From Nemorincola caseinilytica (GTDB lineage Bacteria; Bacteroidota; Bacteroidia; Chitinophagales; Chitinophagaceae), in the NCBI RefSeq assembly GCF_039540515.1, contig NZ_BAABFA010000024.1, positions 62,001 through 126,000 on the forward strand: a stretch of DNA of 64,000 nt. The letters run 5' to 3'. Made by a program: the position numbers and the translations under genes. Each line of letters opens with the position of its first letter. Position 1 is the stretch's first letter. The notes below the pieces were generated by a model. It saw only the letters and a list, made by a program, of their open reading frames with translations, had not been told where the DNA came from and searched no databases. Shown here in pieces: positions 42,733 through 51,892 of this stretch.

Positions 42733-44061
42733 CTACTTTATCAGCACCTGCCTGTCGGCATCCAGCCTTACCAGTATGAAGATGAGTATACTGAACGACA
42801 GCAGCGACGACCCCCCATAGCTAAGGAAGGGTAGGGTAATGCCTATCACCGGGGCAAGGCCTATGGTCATAGATATATTCACCGCAAAGTGGAAGAACAG
42901 TATACAGGCCACACAGTAGGCATATACCCGCGTAAAGTCCGACCGCTGTCGTTCGCCCAGGTATATGATGCGCAGCATCAGCGATATGTACAATATGATG
43001 AGCACCGCACTGCCTGCGAACCCGAACTGCTCGCCAATGGCACAGAATATGAAGTCGGTGTTCTGCTCGGGTACGAACTGGTTCTTGGTAGAAGTGCCAT
43101 TCAGAAAACCCTTGCCCATCATTCCGCCAGAGCCTATGGCTATCTTAGACTGCAGTACGTTGTACTCCGAGCTGTTGGTACGCTCCTTGCGCTCCTCGCC
43201 TGGTGCCAGTGCCTTGTTGTATTCATCAGGCACATCTATGCCTATCATAGAGTATATGCGCTCTATCTGGTGCTTCTGCAGTACGTTCTTGAACACAAAG
43301 GGCACGGCCAGTTGCGAGAACAGCAGCGAGAACAGCCATGCGCTGATGAGTATGACCCTTGCCGCCATCTTGCGCCGCAGGGTAGTGCGTATGAGCAGCC
43401 CTACCAATACCGTGAACACGGTGATAAGTATGGCCAGCGTGGTACGGTCTATGAGCAGGCTGGTAAGCACCAGCGCTATGGCCGCGAACCCTATCACCAG
43501 TATGGCATTGGGCAGTCCTTCGCGGTACATCACCAGGAAGAAGGAAAAGTATACCAGCGCCAGTCCGGTCTCTTTCTGCAGCAGTATCAGCACCGCGGGC
43601 GACAGGGCTATGGCCGTGGCTATCAACCTTTCTTTCAGCTTGCGGAAGTTGGTCTCGTTCAGCGAGAAGAACTTTGCCAGCGCCAGCGATGTGAATATCT
43701 TGGCCACTTCTCCGGGCTGAAAGCGGAAACTGCCCACGCCCAGCCAGCTTCGCGATCCCTTCACATCTATCCCGGCAAATATGGTAATGATGAGTATGGC
43801 TATACCCACGGTATATATCAGGAAGGCGAACGAGGAGAAGAACTTGCTTTCTGTAAGTATGATGATAAGCCCTATGAACAGCGAATAGCCCAGCCATATC
43901 ACCTGCCTCATATAGCTTTTGTTCATCATTATGATAGAGGTATCGGTAGTGCGGTGCTCTACCGAGAATATGGCCAGTATACCCACTGTTACCAGCATAA
44001 AGTACAGTAGCAGCAGTGTGCCGTCTATACGGTTGAAAAGCGTTTTCCTCAGTTCGCCCAT
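42733..44061 (-). CDS. rodA: peptidoglycan polymerase RodA (SEDS family)
   Basis: This 442-aa SEDS protein polymerises lipid II during lateral wall growth together with PBP2. It has about ten transmembrane helices, GSRSWLGVGSFRFQPGEVAK with the conserved FQPxE, the SKIAIGSGGMMGKGFLNGTSTKNQFVPEQNTDFIF region, and the late LPFLSYGGSSLLS. The catalytic Asp of SEDS proteins lies in the periplasmic loop near EQNTDF. It lies 8 nt after mrdA in the same operon. mreBCD, usually adjacent, is not in this window. Confidence 0.95.
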   Translation of the reverse strand: MGELRKTLFNRIDGTLLLLYFMLVTVGILAIFSVEHRTTDTSIIMMNKSYMRQVIWLGYSLFIGLIIILTESKFFSSFAFLIYTVGIAILIITIFAGIDVKGSRSWLGVGSFRFQPGEVAKIFTSLALAKFFSLNETNFRKLKERLIATAIALSPAVLILLQKETGLALVYFSFFLVMYREGLPNAILVIGFAAIALVLTSLLIDRTTLAILITVFTVLVGLLIRTTLRRKMAARVILISAWLFSLLFSQLAVPFVFKNVLQKHQIERIYSMIGIDVPDEYNKALAPGEERKERTNSSEYNVLQSKIAIGSGGMMGKGFLNGTSTKNQFVPEQNTDFIFCAIGEQFGFAGSAVLIILYISLMLRIIYLGERQRSDFTRVYAYCVACILFFHFAVNISMTIGLAPVIGITLPFLSYGGSSLLSFSILIFILVRLDADRQVLIK

Positions 44062-44069
44062 CGGTGTGG

Positions 44070-46097
44070 TTATTTACTGCTTCTTGGTCTTAAATGATGT
44101 CTTATCCAGCGGTTGTACAGTATAGAGTCCTGTGCGCGGCCGGTACTGTCAGCTATGCGTTTCCTTTCCACCTTGGCATTGTATATACGCAGGTCGCGCA
44201 GGCGGTTCACAGAATCTATAGTATATACATATTTGTTTATAAGGTTCGCCTTCAGCATTTTTTCCTCCACAGGTTTACGCTTGGCCGATATGCTGTCTTT
44301 CAGGTATTTCTCCATCAGCAGGGCGGCTATGGGTGCGGCCCATGTAGCGCCAAAGCCTGCATTCTCTATGGCCACTGCTATGGCTATCCTGGGGTTCTCC
44401 CTCGGTGCAAAGGCCACGAACATAGAGTGGTTCTGCATCTTTATCACCTCGCCGTTCACTATGGCCTTGTTCTCGGCAGTACCTGTTTTGGCGCATACTG
44501 TTACGCTGTCTATGCGTGCTGCGGCCGCTGTACCGTGGTCCACCACATCCTGCATGGCCTGCTGCACTATGGTAAAGGTGCTGTCGGGTATGTTCAGTAC
44601 CACATGTTTCTGCTGGTATTTGCGCAGCAGGGTATCTTTCTCGTTCTTGCCTATCGCCCTTACGAAGTGTGGCGTATAGTAATAGCCCTTGTTGGCTATT
44701 ATGCACATGCCATTGGCCATTTGCAGCGGGGTCAGCAGCAACTCGCCCTGCCCCATACCTACGAACACTATGGTACACGAGTTCCACGACCCGCGGTACA
44801 TCTTGTTGTACAGTGCAGTATCCGGTACCAGGCCCTTTCCTTCAAAAGGTATGTCCACGCCCGTCTGGCGGCCATAGGCAAAACTCAGGTAATAGTCGTG
44901 CCAGGCCTGCAGGCCATCCTTCACACTGGCATATTTGCGGTAGTCCACCATCAGGCGGAAGGTGTGGCAGAAGTAAGAGTTGCACGAGTGTGCTAGCGCC
45001 GCCCTGAAGTTGGCAGCGTGGCCAGCATCGTGGTGTTCGCACGCTATGCGGCGGCTGCAGCCGCCATAGCTGCCACCACATGGGTAGCCATAGTTGGGGG
45101 TAATGGCGCCCTCGTTCAGCGCCACCAGGCCTGTGAATGGCTTTATGGTAGAGCCCGGCGGGTACATGGCCTGCGTAGCCCGGTTAAAGAGGGGGCGCGT
45201 AGGTTCGCGGTACAGGGTAGAATAGTTGCGGGCGCGTTCCTTGCCACGCAGCAGGTTCGGGTCAAAGGTGGGACTGCTTACCATGGTCAGTATACCACCG
45301 GTCCTGGGGTCTATGGCCACTACACTGCCTATCTTATTGGCCATCAGCTTTTCGGCATATTCCTGCAGCTCCATGTCCAGGTACAGGTCCAGTTGCCGGC
45401 CCGATACTTCCATGCTGTCCAGCTCGCCATTCCTGTATGGGTCGCGCGGCCGGTTGAATTTATCCCTTTCCAGGTAGTGTACGCCGCGCTGCCCGCGCAG
45501 TACCTCCTCGTATTGCAGTTCCAGCCCGCTGAGGCCTGTATAGTCGCCCTGGCGGTAGCTCTGGTACCTGGGCTTCTTCAGCATCTCCGGCGATACCTCG
45601 CCTATGTACCCCAGTACCAGGCCCGCTATGGGTTTTTCATACACGCGTATATTGCGCTCTACCAGCTCAAAGCCCGGGAACTTATACGCATTCTCCTGGA
45701 AGCGGGCCGTCTGTTCCTCGTTCAGCAGGTCCATAAATGGGCTCTGGCGCACATCCAGGTTGCGCACCAGCACACGCCCCAGTATGGCCTCGTATGTGGG
45801 TATGTCTATATCCAGCGCAGCGCACAGCTCGGCAGTGTCCAGTGTCTTGGGCACATTGCGCGGGGTTATCATCAGGTCGTAGATGGGGGTGTTAGAGAGC
45901 AGGGTCTTTCCTTTCCTGTCTATTATCACGCCGCGTGGCGGGTACACCACCTTCTTGTATATGGCTATGTCATTGGCCAGTATCTTGTACTTCGGCTCGA
46001 AATTTTGCAGAAAGAACAGCCGCAGCAGCATTATCGATGCTACCGCGATAAAGATGAAACTGATGACATACCGGCGAGGGTTTGTCGCAAGAGACAT
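44070..46097 (-). CDS. mrdA: penicillin-binding protein 2 (elongasome transpeptidase)
   Basis: This 675-aa protein cross-links peptidoglycan during cell elongation. One N-terminal membrane helix (about 10-30) is followed by the PBP dimer/pedestal domain and the transpeptidase domain. The active-site motifs are S316-T-I-K, S371-C-N and KTGTA (in VCAKTGTAEN). Between the first two motifs lies an unusual Cys/His cluster: C340, C347, C353, H355, H356, D357 and H360. The C-terminal ~60 residues are charged. It is followed after 8 nt by rodA. Confidence 0.96.
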   Translation of the reverse strand: MSLATNPRRYVISFIFIAVASIMLLRLFFLQNFEPKYKILANDIAIYKKVVYPPRGVIIDRKGKTLLSNTPIYDLMITPRNVPKTLDTAELCAALDIDIPTYEAILGRVLVRNLDVRQSPFMDLLNEEQTARFQENAYKFPGFELVERNIRVYEKPIAGLVLGYIGEVSPEMLKKPRYQSYRQGDYTGLSGLELQYEEVLRGQRGVHYLERDKFNRPRDPYRNGELDSMEVSGRQLDLYLDMELQEYAEKLMANKIGSVVAIDPRTGGILTMVSSPTFDPNLLRGKERARNYSTLYREPTRPLFNRATQAMYPPGSTIKPFTGLVALNEGAITPNYGYPCGGSYGGCSRRIACEHHDAGHAANFRAALAHSCNSYFCHTFRLMVDYRKYASVKDGLQAWHDYYLSFAYGRQTGVDIPFEGKGLVPDTALYNKMYRGSWNSCTIVFVGMGQGELLLTPLQMANGMCIIANKGYYYTPHFVRAIGKNEKDTLLRKYQQKHVVLNIPDSTFTIVQQAMQDVVDHGTAAAARIDSVTVCAKTGTAENKAIVNGEVIKMQNHSMFVAFAPRENPRIAIAVAIENAGFGATWAAPIAALLMEKYLKDSISAKRKPVEEKMLKANLINKYVYTIDSVNRLRDLRIYNAKVERKRIADSTGRAQDSILYNRWIRHHLRPRSSK

Positions 46098-46126
46098 AAG
46101 GGAGATATTGAGAGACGAACCTGCTG

Positions 46127-46134
46127 CAAACGTA
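46127..46134 (-). promoter_or_regulatory. -7 element of mrdA-rodA
   Basis: TACGTTTG on the minus strand is 29 nt upstream of the mrdA ATG. A TTTG at 46154-46151 gives a 16-nt spacer, shorter than ideal. Confidence 0.45.
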
Positions 46135-46230
46135 CCACATTTACCTATGCCAAAATGAGGGTGTGAAAAAATATTTTCAACGGTATGTGTGAATAACTTT
46201 CAGGTATGTTACGGGCATATGGTATGCTAT

Positions 46231-46266
46231 AAAAAAGGAACAGGGCCTGTACATGTACAAGCCCTG
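46231..46266 (-). terminator. terminator after queA
   Basis: A 13-bp stem with one G-U pair on the minus strand (46266-46241) is followed by CCTTTTTT, 26 nt after the queA stop. Confidence 0.8.
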
Positions 46267-46292
46267 CGGTATGAGTGTCTTATGTATCGCTA

Positions 46293-47342
46293 CTATATCA
46301 CCAGCATGGCATCGCCATAGCTGAAGAAGCGGTATTTTTCCTTTATGGCCGTTTCGTAGGCGGTCATCATCAGGTCGTACCCGGCAAAGGCGCAGGCCAT
46401 TATCATCAGGCTTGTCTTTGGCAGGTGGAAGTTGGTGATGAGCGAGTTGGCTATGGAGAAGTTGTAGGGCGGGTGTATGAACACGTTCGTCCAGCCTTCT
46501 TCGGGTTTCAGCAGGCCCTGTGCGGTCACCGAGCTTTCCAGCGCGCGCATGGTGGTAGTGCCTATAGAGCAGATGTGCCTCTTCTCTGTTATGGCCCTGT
46601 TCACCAGGTTCGATGCATAGTCGTCCACGCGGAAGTATTCAGCATCCATCTTATGCTTCGACAGGTCTTCCACCTCTATGGGGCGGAAGGTGCCGAGGCC
46701 GGTGTGCAAGGTCACCTCTGCAAATTTCACACCCACTATCTCCAGCCTCTTTATCAGTTCGCGGCTGAAGTGCATACCGGCCGTAGGTGCGGCCACAGCG
46801 CCCTCGTATTTGGCATATACTGTCTGGTAGCGTTCTTTATCCTCTTCTTCGGGTTTGCGCTTTATGTACTTGGGCAGTGGGGTCTCACCCAGCAGGTCCA
46901 GCATACCGCGGAACTCCTGCTCATTGCCATCGAACAGGAAGCGTATGGTACGCCCGCGCGATGTGGTGTTGTCTATCACTTCTGCCACCAGCTCGTCGTT
47001 GTCGCCAAAGTAGAGCTTGTTGCCTACGCGTATCTTACGCGCAGGGTCCACTATCACGTCCCACAGGTGGTTTGGCTTGTTCAGCTCGCGCAGCAGGAAC
47101 ACCTCTATCTTGGCACCGGTCTTTTCCTTGCGGCCATACAGGCGTGCGGGAAATACCTTGGTGTTGTTCACTATCATCACGTCCTTGTCGTGAAAATAGC
47201 CCAGGATGTCCTTGAATATCTTATGCTCTATCTTGCCCGTGTCACGGTGAATGACCATCAGGCGGCTTTCGTCACGTTTTTTGGCGGGGTGTTGCGCTAT
47301 GAGATTTAATGGGAGATCAAACTTGAATTGCGACAACTTCAT
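46293..47342 (-). CDS. queA: S-adenosylmethionine:tRNA ribosyltransferase-isomerase
   Basis: This 349-aa enzyme moves the ribose of SAM onto preQ1-tRNA to make epoxyqueuosine. It starts MKLSQFKFDLPLNLIAQHPAKKRDESRLMV. It has VNNTKVFPARLYG, the AAPTAGMHFSREL block, the TLHTGLGTFRP motif and the late EGWTNVFIHPPY and LITNFHLPKTSLMIM. Other queuosine genes are not nearby. Confidence 0.97.
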   Translation of the reverse strand: MKLSQFKFDLPLNLIAQHPAKKRDESRLMVIHRDTGKIEHKIFKDILGYFHDKDVMIVNNTKVFPARLYGRKEKTGAKIEVFLLRELNKPNHLWDVIVDPARKIRVGNKLYFGDNDELVAEVIDNTTSRGRTIRFLFDGNEQEFRGMLDLLGETPLPKYIKRKPEEEDKERYQTVYAKYEGAVAAPTAGMHFSRELIKRLEIVGVKFAEVTLHTGLGTFRPIEVEDLSKHKMDAEYFRVDDYASNLVNRAITEKRHICSIGTTTMRALESSVTAQGLLKPEEGWTNVFIHPPYNFSIANSLITNFHLPKTSLMIMACAFAGYDLMMTAYETAIKEKYRFFSYGDAMLVI

Positions 47343-47380
47343 ATAAAAAGAGATATAAGGGAAGATCGATTAAAAGTGTG

Positions 47381-47423
47381 CAAAGTTAGCAAATATAACG
47401 ACAACTTAGGAATATAGGCAAAT
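47381..47423 (-). promoter_or_regulatory. tandem -7 elements upstream of queA
   Basis: On the minus strand TAACTTTG (47388-47381) and TATATTTG (47397-47390) both fit TAnnTTTG. A TTTG at 47423-47420 could serve as -33 for the upstream one. Confidence 0.5.
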
Positions 47424-47480
47424 AATAAATAGGAAGAAGGTGACTATTTAACATGCCGCCTGCGCGGCTCATACCCTCGG

Positions 47481-48680
47481 CTACTTGGTGGTCTGCGCGA
47501 ATATCGCTGCCGACTTTGTGGTCAACTGGTCCTTTTTGGCCAGGAAGGCGTCCACCTTGTCCTTTGGCAGGCGCAGGTTATAGAACGGGGTAGGGTAGGT
47601 CTTGTAGATGAACTGGTCATAGTCGGGGTTCCAGCGGTTCAGCAGTCGTTTGTCTATTCCGAACTCCTGGGCCACGAGGTCGAAGTGTACGGGCGCCTTG
47701 ATGCGCACTATGGCCATGTTGTGCAGCTCTTCCTCGGTGAACTGTACTGGCTTCTTTTCGGCCGTAGCAGCGTTCGTTGCAGGTGTCTTTGCATTCGCGG
47801 TAGCACCGGGTGCAGGTGCCATCATATCATTCACAGATGGCCCGCTGCCTGCTGTCAGGGGTTTCAGAGGCCCGGGGTCTTCTTCCTTGCCGAATCTGAA
47901 ATCCACAGGTATGCTGCCCAGGTCTATGAATTTGCTCAGGTTCTCAAATATGCTGGCCGTGGCTATGAATGCCAGTACATGGCCCTGCGTTTCGCGGGGC
48001 AGGTGCTCCTTTATGTCCCAGAAGTTGTGGCTGCCGGTACGCTCTATGGCGCGCTGCACAGGTGTAGGCCCGCTATTGTAGGCTGCTATCACCAGCAGCC
48101 AGTCGTTCAGCTGACTATAGAGCAGTTCCAGGTATTTGGTGGCCGCCGCGGTCGATTTGTACCAATCCGTACGCTCGTCCTTGCGGCGGGTCACAGACAG
48201 GCCCATCATTTTGGCGGTCGACTCCATCAGTTGCCATGGTCCCACGGCTCCCGCACGCGATACCGCTTTGTGGTTCAGGGCCGACTCTATCACCGCAAGG
48301 TATTTTAACTCCTTCGGTAGCTGTTTTTTCTGTAGTACGGTGTCTATTACCGAGAAAGGTTTGGCGCTGGCGTTCTGCACGCTGTATAGGGTGCGGTTAT
48401 GCAGTTCCAGGTAACGGCGGGTGTAGTCGTTCACAAAATCGTTCTTCTCGCCGAAGTACGACCGTGTACCCGCCAGTGGCACAGGGCCATACATGGGCTT
48501 ACCATCGGGCGTAGTGGCTGCGGCCATGGGCCCGGTAGGTCTCACCTGCTTTGCTGTGGTATCCTTGGTGGCCGTAGCAATAGCAGAAGGCCCTTTTGCT
48601 GTACCATGGCCCTGCTGACCATAGGTATGGCCAGCCAAGAAAAATGTTACCACGGAGAGCAAAAGAGCCTTGTATTGCAT
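47481..48680 (-). CDS. MltD-like lytic transglycosylase
   Basis: This 399-aa periplasmic protein has a signal peptide ending TYGQQ and a Thr/Ala/Pro-rich spacer (about 22-65). An SLT domain has the catalytic Glu E132 in LAVIESALNHKAVSRAGAVGPWQLM (located by position), followed by the IAAYNSGP motif. It cleaves glycan strands to form anhydro ends. The C-terminal part has a short LysM-like segment (FDLVAQEFGIDKRLLNRWNPDY region) for wall binding. A second Ala/Pro/Thr linker lies at about 280-315. Confidence 0.9.
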   Translation of the reverse strand: MQYKALLLSVVTFFLAGHTYGQQGHGTAKGPSAIATATKDTTAKQVRPTGPMAAATTPDGKPMYGPVPLAGTRSYFGEKNDFVNDYTRRYLELHNRTLYSVQNASAKPFSVIDTVLQKKQLPKELKYLAVIESALNHKAVSRAGAVGPWQLMESTAKMMGLSVTRRKDERTDWYKSTAAATKYLELLYSQLNDWLLVIAAYNSGPTPVQRAIERTGSHNFWDIKEHLPRETQGHVLAFIATASIFENLSKFIDLGSIPVDFRFGKEEDPGPLKPLTAGSGPSVNDMMAPAPGATANAKTPATNAATAEKKPVQFTEEELHNMAIVRIKAPVHFDLVAQEFGIDKRLLNRWNPDYDQFIYKTYPTPFYNLRLPKDKVDAFLAKKDQLTTKSAAIFAQTTK

Positions 48681-48767
48681 GTTTTATCGTTTTTGAGGCG
48701 GTGAAGCATGCAACCCATAAAAGGGAAGCAAAAATGAAAAATAAGGAGAATTACCGGAACGCTCTTA

Positions 48768-49007
48768 TTAAGCGTTGTTGCCTGTGTTAGAGCGGACATT
48801 GTCCTTCTCTTTCAGGCCACTCTCTATCTCGTTCTTGATACCGTCCTTGGCATCGTTGAACTCACGGATACCTTTACCAAGACCCTTTGCGAGCTCAGGT
48901 ATTTTCTTTCCACCGAACAATACAATGATTATCAGCAACAGTATCATCAACTCGCCTGAATTAGGCATACCCATTAGCATCTGCGGAAAAATATTGAGCA
49001 TTGACAT
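48768..49007 (-). CDS. tatA: Sec-independent translocase subunit TatA
   Basis: This 79-aa protein has a single hydrophobic helix (LMILLLIIIVLFGG), the FGGKKIPELAKGLGKG hinge and amphipathic helix, then a charged tail. It builds the pore of the twin-arginine pathway with TatC, which is not in the window. The 14-residue N-terminal extension before the helix contains several Met, so the true start may be slightly later. A -7 box lies 48 nt upstream. Confidence 0.93.
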   Translation of the reverse strand: MSMLNIFPQMLMGMPNSGELMILLLIIIVLFGGKKIPELAKGLGKGIREFNDAKDGIKNEIESGLKEKDNVRSNTGNNA

Positions 49008-49055
49008 TGGTACGAAAATTTAAGAATAATATAAAGCAAATAATAATTATGCGTG

Positions 49056-49063
49056 CAAAGATA
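49056..49063 (-). promoter_or_regulatory. -7 element of tatA
   Basis: TATCTTTG on the minus strand, 48 nt before the tatA start. Confidence 0.5.
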
Positions 49064-49147
49064 CGACCTTATAGGCGGAATTACCGTTTTTTTCTTCTCC
49101 TGTGAATAAATATTGACAACTAATGACAATTCATTTCCCTGCGGCTA

Positions 49148-50464
49148 TCACACCAGCATGGTCACAGGGTTCTCCAGGTAGGTCTTCAGCGTCTGCAGGA
49201 AGCGCGATCCCACGGCGCCGTCCACCACGCGGTGGTCGCAGCTCAGGGTCAGCTTCATCAGGTTGCGCACCACTACCGCACCATTTTCCACTACCGGGGT
49301 AGCGGCTATCTTGCCCACGGCCAGTATGCAGCTATCAGGCGGGTTTATGATGGCTGTGAACTCGTCTATATCCATCATGCCAAGGTTCGATATGGTGAAG
49401 GTATTGCCTGTGAATTCCTGCGGCTGTATCTTTTTGGTCCTTGCCTTGTCTATCAGTACGCCTGCCTCCTGGGCTATCTGCGCCAGGCCTTTCTGGTCGG
49501 CAAATCGTACCACGGGCACTATAAGGCCCTCGTCTACAGCTACGGCGCTACCTATGTGTATATGGTGGTTCTGGCGTATGAAATCGCCCATCCACGAGCT
49601 GTTCACGGCCGGGTGCTTGCGCAGCGCCATGGCGCATGCCTTTATCACCATGTCGTTGAACGACACCTTCTCTGGCGACACCGCATTGATGGCCTTGCGT
49701 GCTTCCATGGCATTGTCCATGTTTATGGTCATGCGCAGGTAGAAGTGCGGCGCGCTGAACTTGCTTTCGGCCAGGCGCTGGGCTATTATGCGGCGCATCT
49801 GTGTCAGCGGTGTATCGGTATGGCCTTCCTGCCCGTTGAATACAGGTATGGTGGCAGGTGCTGCCTTGCCTGCCGGTGCGGCGGCTGCGGCAGGTGCCGG
49901 TGTATAATTGTCTATATCGCGTTTTATGATACGGCCATTATCGCCGCTGCCTTTTACGGCCTGTATATCCACGCCCTTTTCCTCGGCCAGCCTCTTTGCC
50001 AGGGGCGATGCCTTTACTCTGTCGTCGCCGCCTGCTGCAGGTGCTTCCTGCGCTGCCGGGGCCACTGGTGCGGGTGCTGCCGCCTGCTGAGGTGCAGCGG
50101 CCTGTGGCGCTGGTGCAGATGCCGGAGCCTGTGGGGCTGCAGCAGGTGCGGCCGGTGCTTCCTGTGCGGGCGCTGCCGCCGGTCTTGCACCGCCCTCTCC
50201 GTCCAGTATCGACTGGAAGTCTTCGCCCGGCTTGCCTATGATGGCCATTATACCGTTCACGGGTACGCCCTTGCCTTTCTCTACTCCTATATATAGCAGT
50301 GTGCCATCTACATACGGCATCACTTCCATGGTAGCCTTGTCTGTTTCTACTTCTGCTATTATATCGTCCGATTTAACGGTATCGCCTACTTTTTTGTGCC
50401 ATTCAGCAATGATCCCTTCCTTCATTGTGTCGCTCAGCAGCGGCATGCGTATAGCTTCAGCCAT
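49148..50464 (-). CDS. pdhC: pyruvate dehydrogenase E2 (dihydrolipoamide acetyltransferase)
   Basis: This 438-aa E2 subunit transfers acetyl from lipoamide to CoA. One lipoyl domain (residues 1-80) has Lys43 in VETDKATME as the lipoylation site. A long Ala/Pro/Gln linker (about 90-150) is followed by the subunit-binding domain (ASPLAKRLAEEKGVDI...GSGDNGRIIKRD). The catalytic domain ends with SCDHRVVDGAVG. The start at 50464 is supported by a -7 box at 50489-50496, which overlaps an earlier in-frame start. E1 and E3 genes are not adjacent. Confidence 0.95.
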   Translation of the reverse strand: MAEAIRMPLLSDTMKEGIIAEWHKKVGDTVKSDDIIAEVETDKATMEVMPYVDGTLLYIGVEKGKGVPVNGIMAIIGKPGEDFQSILDGEGGARPAAAPAQEAPAAPAAAPQAPASAPAPQAAAPQQAAAPAPVAPAAQEAPAAGGDDRVKASPLAKRLAEEKGVDIQAVKGSGDNGRIIKRDIDNYTPAPAAAAAPAGKAAPATIPVFNGQEGHTDTPLTQMRRIIAQRLAESKFSAPHFYLRMTINMDNAMEARKAINAVSPEKVSFNDMVIKACAMALRKHPAVNSSWMGDFIRQNHHIHIGSAVAVDEGLIVPVVRFADQKGLAQIAQEAGVLIDKARTKKIQPQEFTGNTFTISNLGMMDIDEFTAIINPPDSCILAVGKIAATPVVENGAVVVRNLMKLTLSCDHRVVDGAVGSRFLQTLKTYLENPVTMLV

Positions 50465-50488
50465 GATCCTTTGGTGTATTTTGAGTGC

Positions 50489-50496
50489 CAAAAGTA
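50489..50496 (-). promoter_or_regulatory. -7 element of pdhC
   Basis: TACTTTTG on the minus strand, 24 nt before the ATG at 50464. Confidence 0.55.
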
Positions 50497-50600
50497 ATTT
50501 TTTTTAGCCAATTGTTATCACTATTTCGGGCGGGTGCATTTTGCGCATACCGGCCGGTCGCAGGGCCCTGTATCGTGCCTGTTCTTTTGTGCCAAGTCAT

Positions 50601-50608
50601 TACCTTTA
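50601..50608 (+). promoter_or_regulatory. -7-like element of the NAD-dependent oxidoreductase gene
   Basis: TACCTTTA, one mismatch to TAnnTTTG, 19 nt upstream of the ATG at 50628. Confidence 0.45.
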
Positions 50609-50627
50609 GCAGCAAAATCACATACAC

Positions 50628-51476
50628 ATGATAGCATATTTGGGTACCGGCCTGCTGGGCTCGGGCTTTGTGAGGGCCATGCTGGCAAAGGGCGAGCAGG
50701 TAAGGGTATGGAACAGGAGCGCGGCAAAGGCGCAGGCGCTGGCAGAATACGGGGCTATAGTATGCGCCACACCCGCCGAGGCGGTGCAGGGCGCATCGCG
50801 CATCCACATGACCCTGAAGGACGATGCCAGCGTGAACGAGGTGCTGCAGGCCGCACTGCCCGGGTTCGCTCCCGGTGTGGTCATAGCCGACCATACTACT
50901 ACCTCGGTAGCGGGTGCTATAGAGCGTACCGCACTGTGGAAGGAGCAGGGCTTTACCTATGTGCATGCGCCCGTCTTCATGGGCCCTCCCAATGCGCTGG
51001 AAAGTACGGGTTATATGCTCGTTTCGGGCGACCAGGATGTGATAGCCGGCCTTATGCCCGCCCTGCAGCGCATGACGGGCAAGGTCATCAACTTCGGGCC
51101 CGAAACAGGTAAGGCCGCCGGTATGAAGCTGGCCGGAAACCTCTTCCTTATAGCCTTTACCGCAGGTATATCCGATACACTCTCGCTCACGCATTCGCTG
51201 GGCATACCCGCTACCGACCTGATGGACCTCTTCAACGAATGGAACCCCGGCGCTATGCTGCCCGCCAGGCTCAAGCGCATGGCCGGAGGGGTATATGACA
51301 AGCCATCTTGGGAGCTGGATATGGCCCGCAAAGATGCCGGGCTCATGATAGCCGAGGCCGAAAAAGCAGGCAGGCCGCTGGCCATAATACCCGCCGCCGC
51401 TGCCGAAATGGACCGCTGGATAGCCAGGGGCTATGGCAATAGTGACTGGACGGTGATAGCAAAGGATAATTTGTAA
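50628..51476 (+). CDS. NAD(P)-dependent oxidoreductase, 3-hydroxyisobutyrate dehydrogenase family
   Basis: This 282-aa beta-hydroxyacid dehydrogenase has a Rossmann N-terminus (AYLGTGLLGSGFVRAM), the VIADHTTTS strand, the substrate motif APVFMGPPNALESTG and the catalytic Lys in GKAAGMKLAGN. It oxidises a short hydroxyacid or reduces a semialdehyde; the exact substrate (3-hydroxyisobutyrate, glyoxylate or succinic semialdehyde) is not readable. It is convergent with the fur-type gene, leaving only 4 nt between them. Confidence 0.93.
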   Translation: MIAYLGTGLLGSGFVRAMLAKGEQVRVWNRSAAKAQALAEYGAIVCATPAEAVQGASRIHMTLKDDASVNEVLQAALPGFAPGVVIADHTTTSVAGAIERTALWKEQGFTYVHAPVFMGPPNALESTGYMLVSGDQDVIAGLMPALQRMTGKVINFGPETGKAAGMKLAGNLFLIAFTAGISDTLSLTHSLGIPATDLMDLFNEWNPGAMLPARLKRMAGGVYDKPSWELDMARKDAGLMIAEAEKAGRPLAIIPAAAAEMDRWIARGYGNSDWTVIAKDNL

Positions 51477-51480
51477 CAGG

Positions 51481-51888
51481 CTAGGCGCAATGCTTGCACA
51501 CCCCATGTACCAGTGTATGTACGCTGGTGGGGGTGAAGCCCGCAGGCAGCTTCAGGGCAGGGGCATGTGTATGCTCCAGGCAGAACATCTTGTGGCAGCG
51601 CGTACAGTTGAAGTGTACATGATCATCGGTATGGGTCACATCGGGGCAGTCGTGGCTGCATACCGCAAAGCGGGTCACGCCGTCGGCACCCACTATCTTG
51701 TGTACTATGCCGGCCTCTTCAAAGTCTTTCAGTGCCCGGTACAGGGTTATCCTGTCCACCTTGCCGAAGGTGGCCTCCAGCTCTGTATGCGACATGGCCA
51801 GGTGCGTATCCTGCAGCTCTTCCAGCACTTTCAGGCGCACCGGGGTCACTTTCAGGCCCTTACCGCGTATATATTCGGTACCGTTCAC
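51481..51888 (-). CDS. Fur/Zur-family metalloregulator
   Basis: This 135-aa protein has an N-terminal winged helix (residues ~10-75, RITLYRALKDFEEAGIVHKI) and a C-terminal dimer domain with His/Cys metal sites: SHDCPDVTHTDDHVHF, the CTRC pair and the final CKHC pair for structural zinc. Regulation of zinc or iron genes is likely. It is divergent from a MerC-domain gene, and the shared 64-nt gap contains two copies of an inverted repeat that it probably binds. The start is a GTG 4 nt after a -7 box, so the transcript may be leaderless. Confidence 0.92.
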   Translation of the reverse strand: MNGTEYIRGKGLKVTPVRLKVLEELQDTHLAMSHTELEATFGKVDRITLYRALKDFEEAGIVHKIVGADGVTRFAVCSHDCPDVTHTDDHVHFNCTRCHKMFCLEHTHAPALKLPAGFTPTSVHTLVHGVCKHCA

Positions 51889-51892
51889 GCAG

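Noticed and set aside
42889..44010. Open frame of 373 codons on the plus strand
   Set aside because: Antisense to rodA; RodA motifs on the minus strand are unambiguous.
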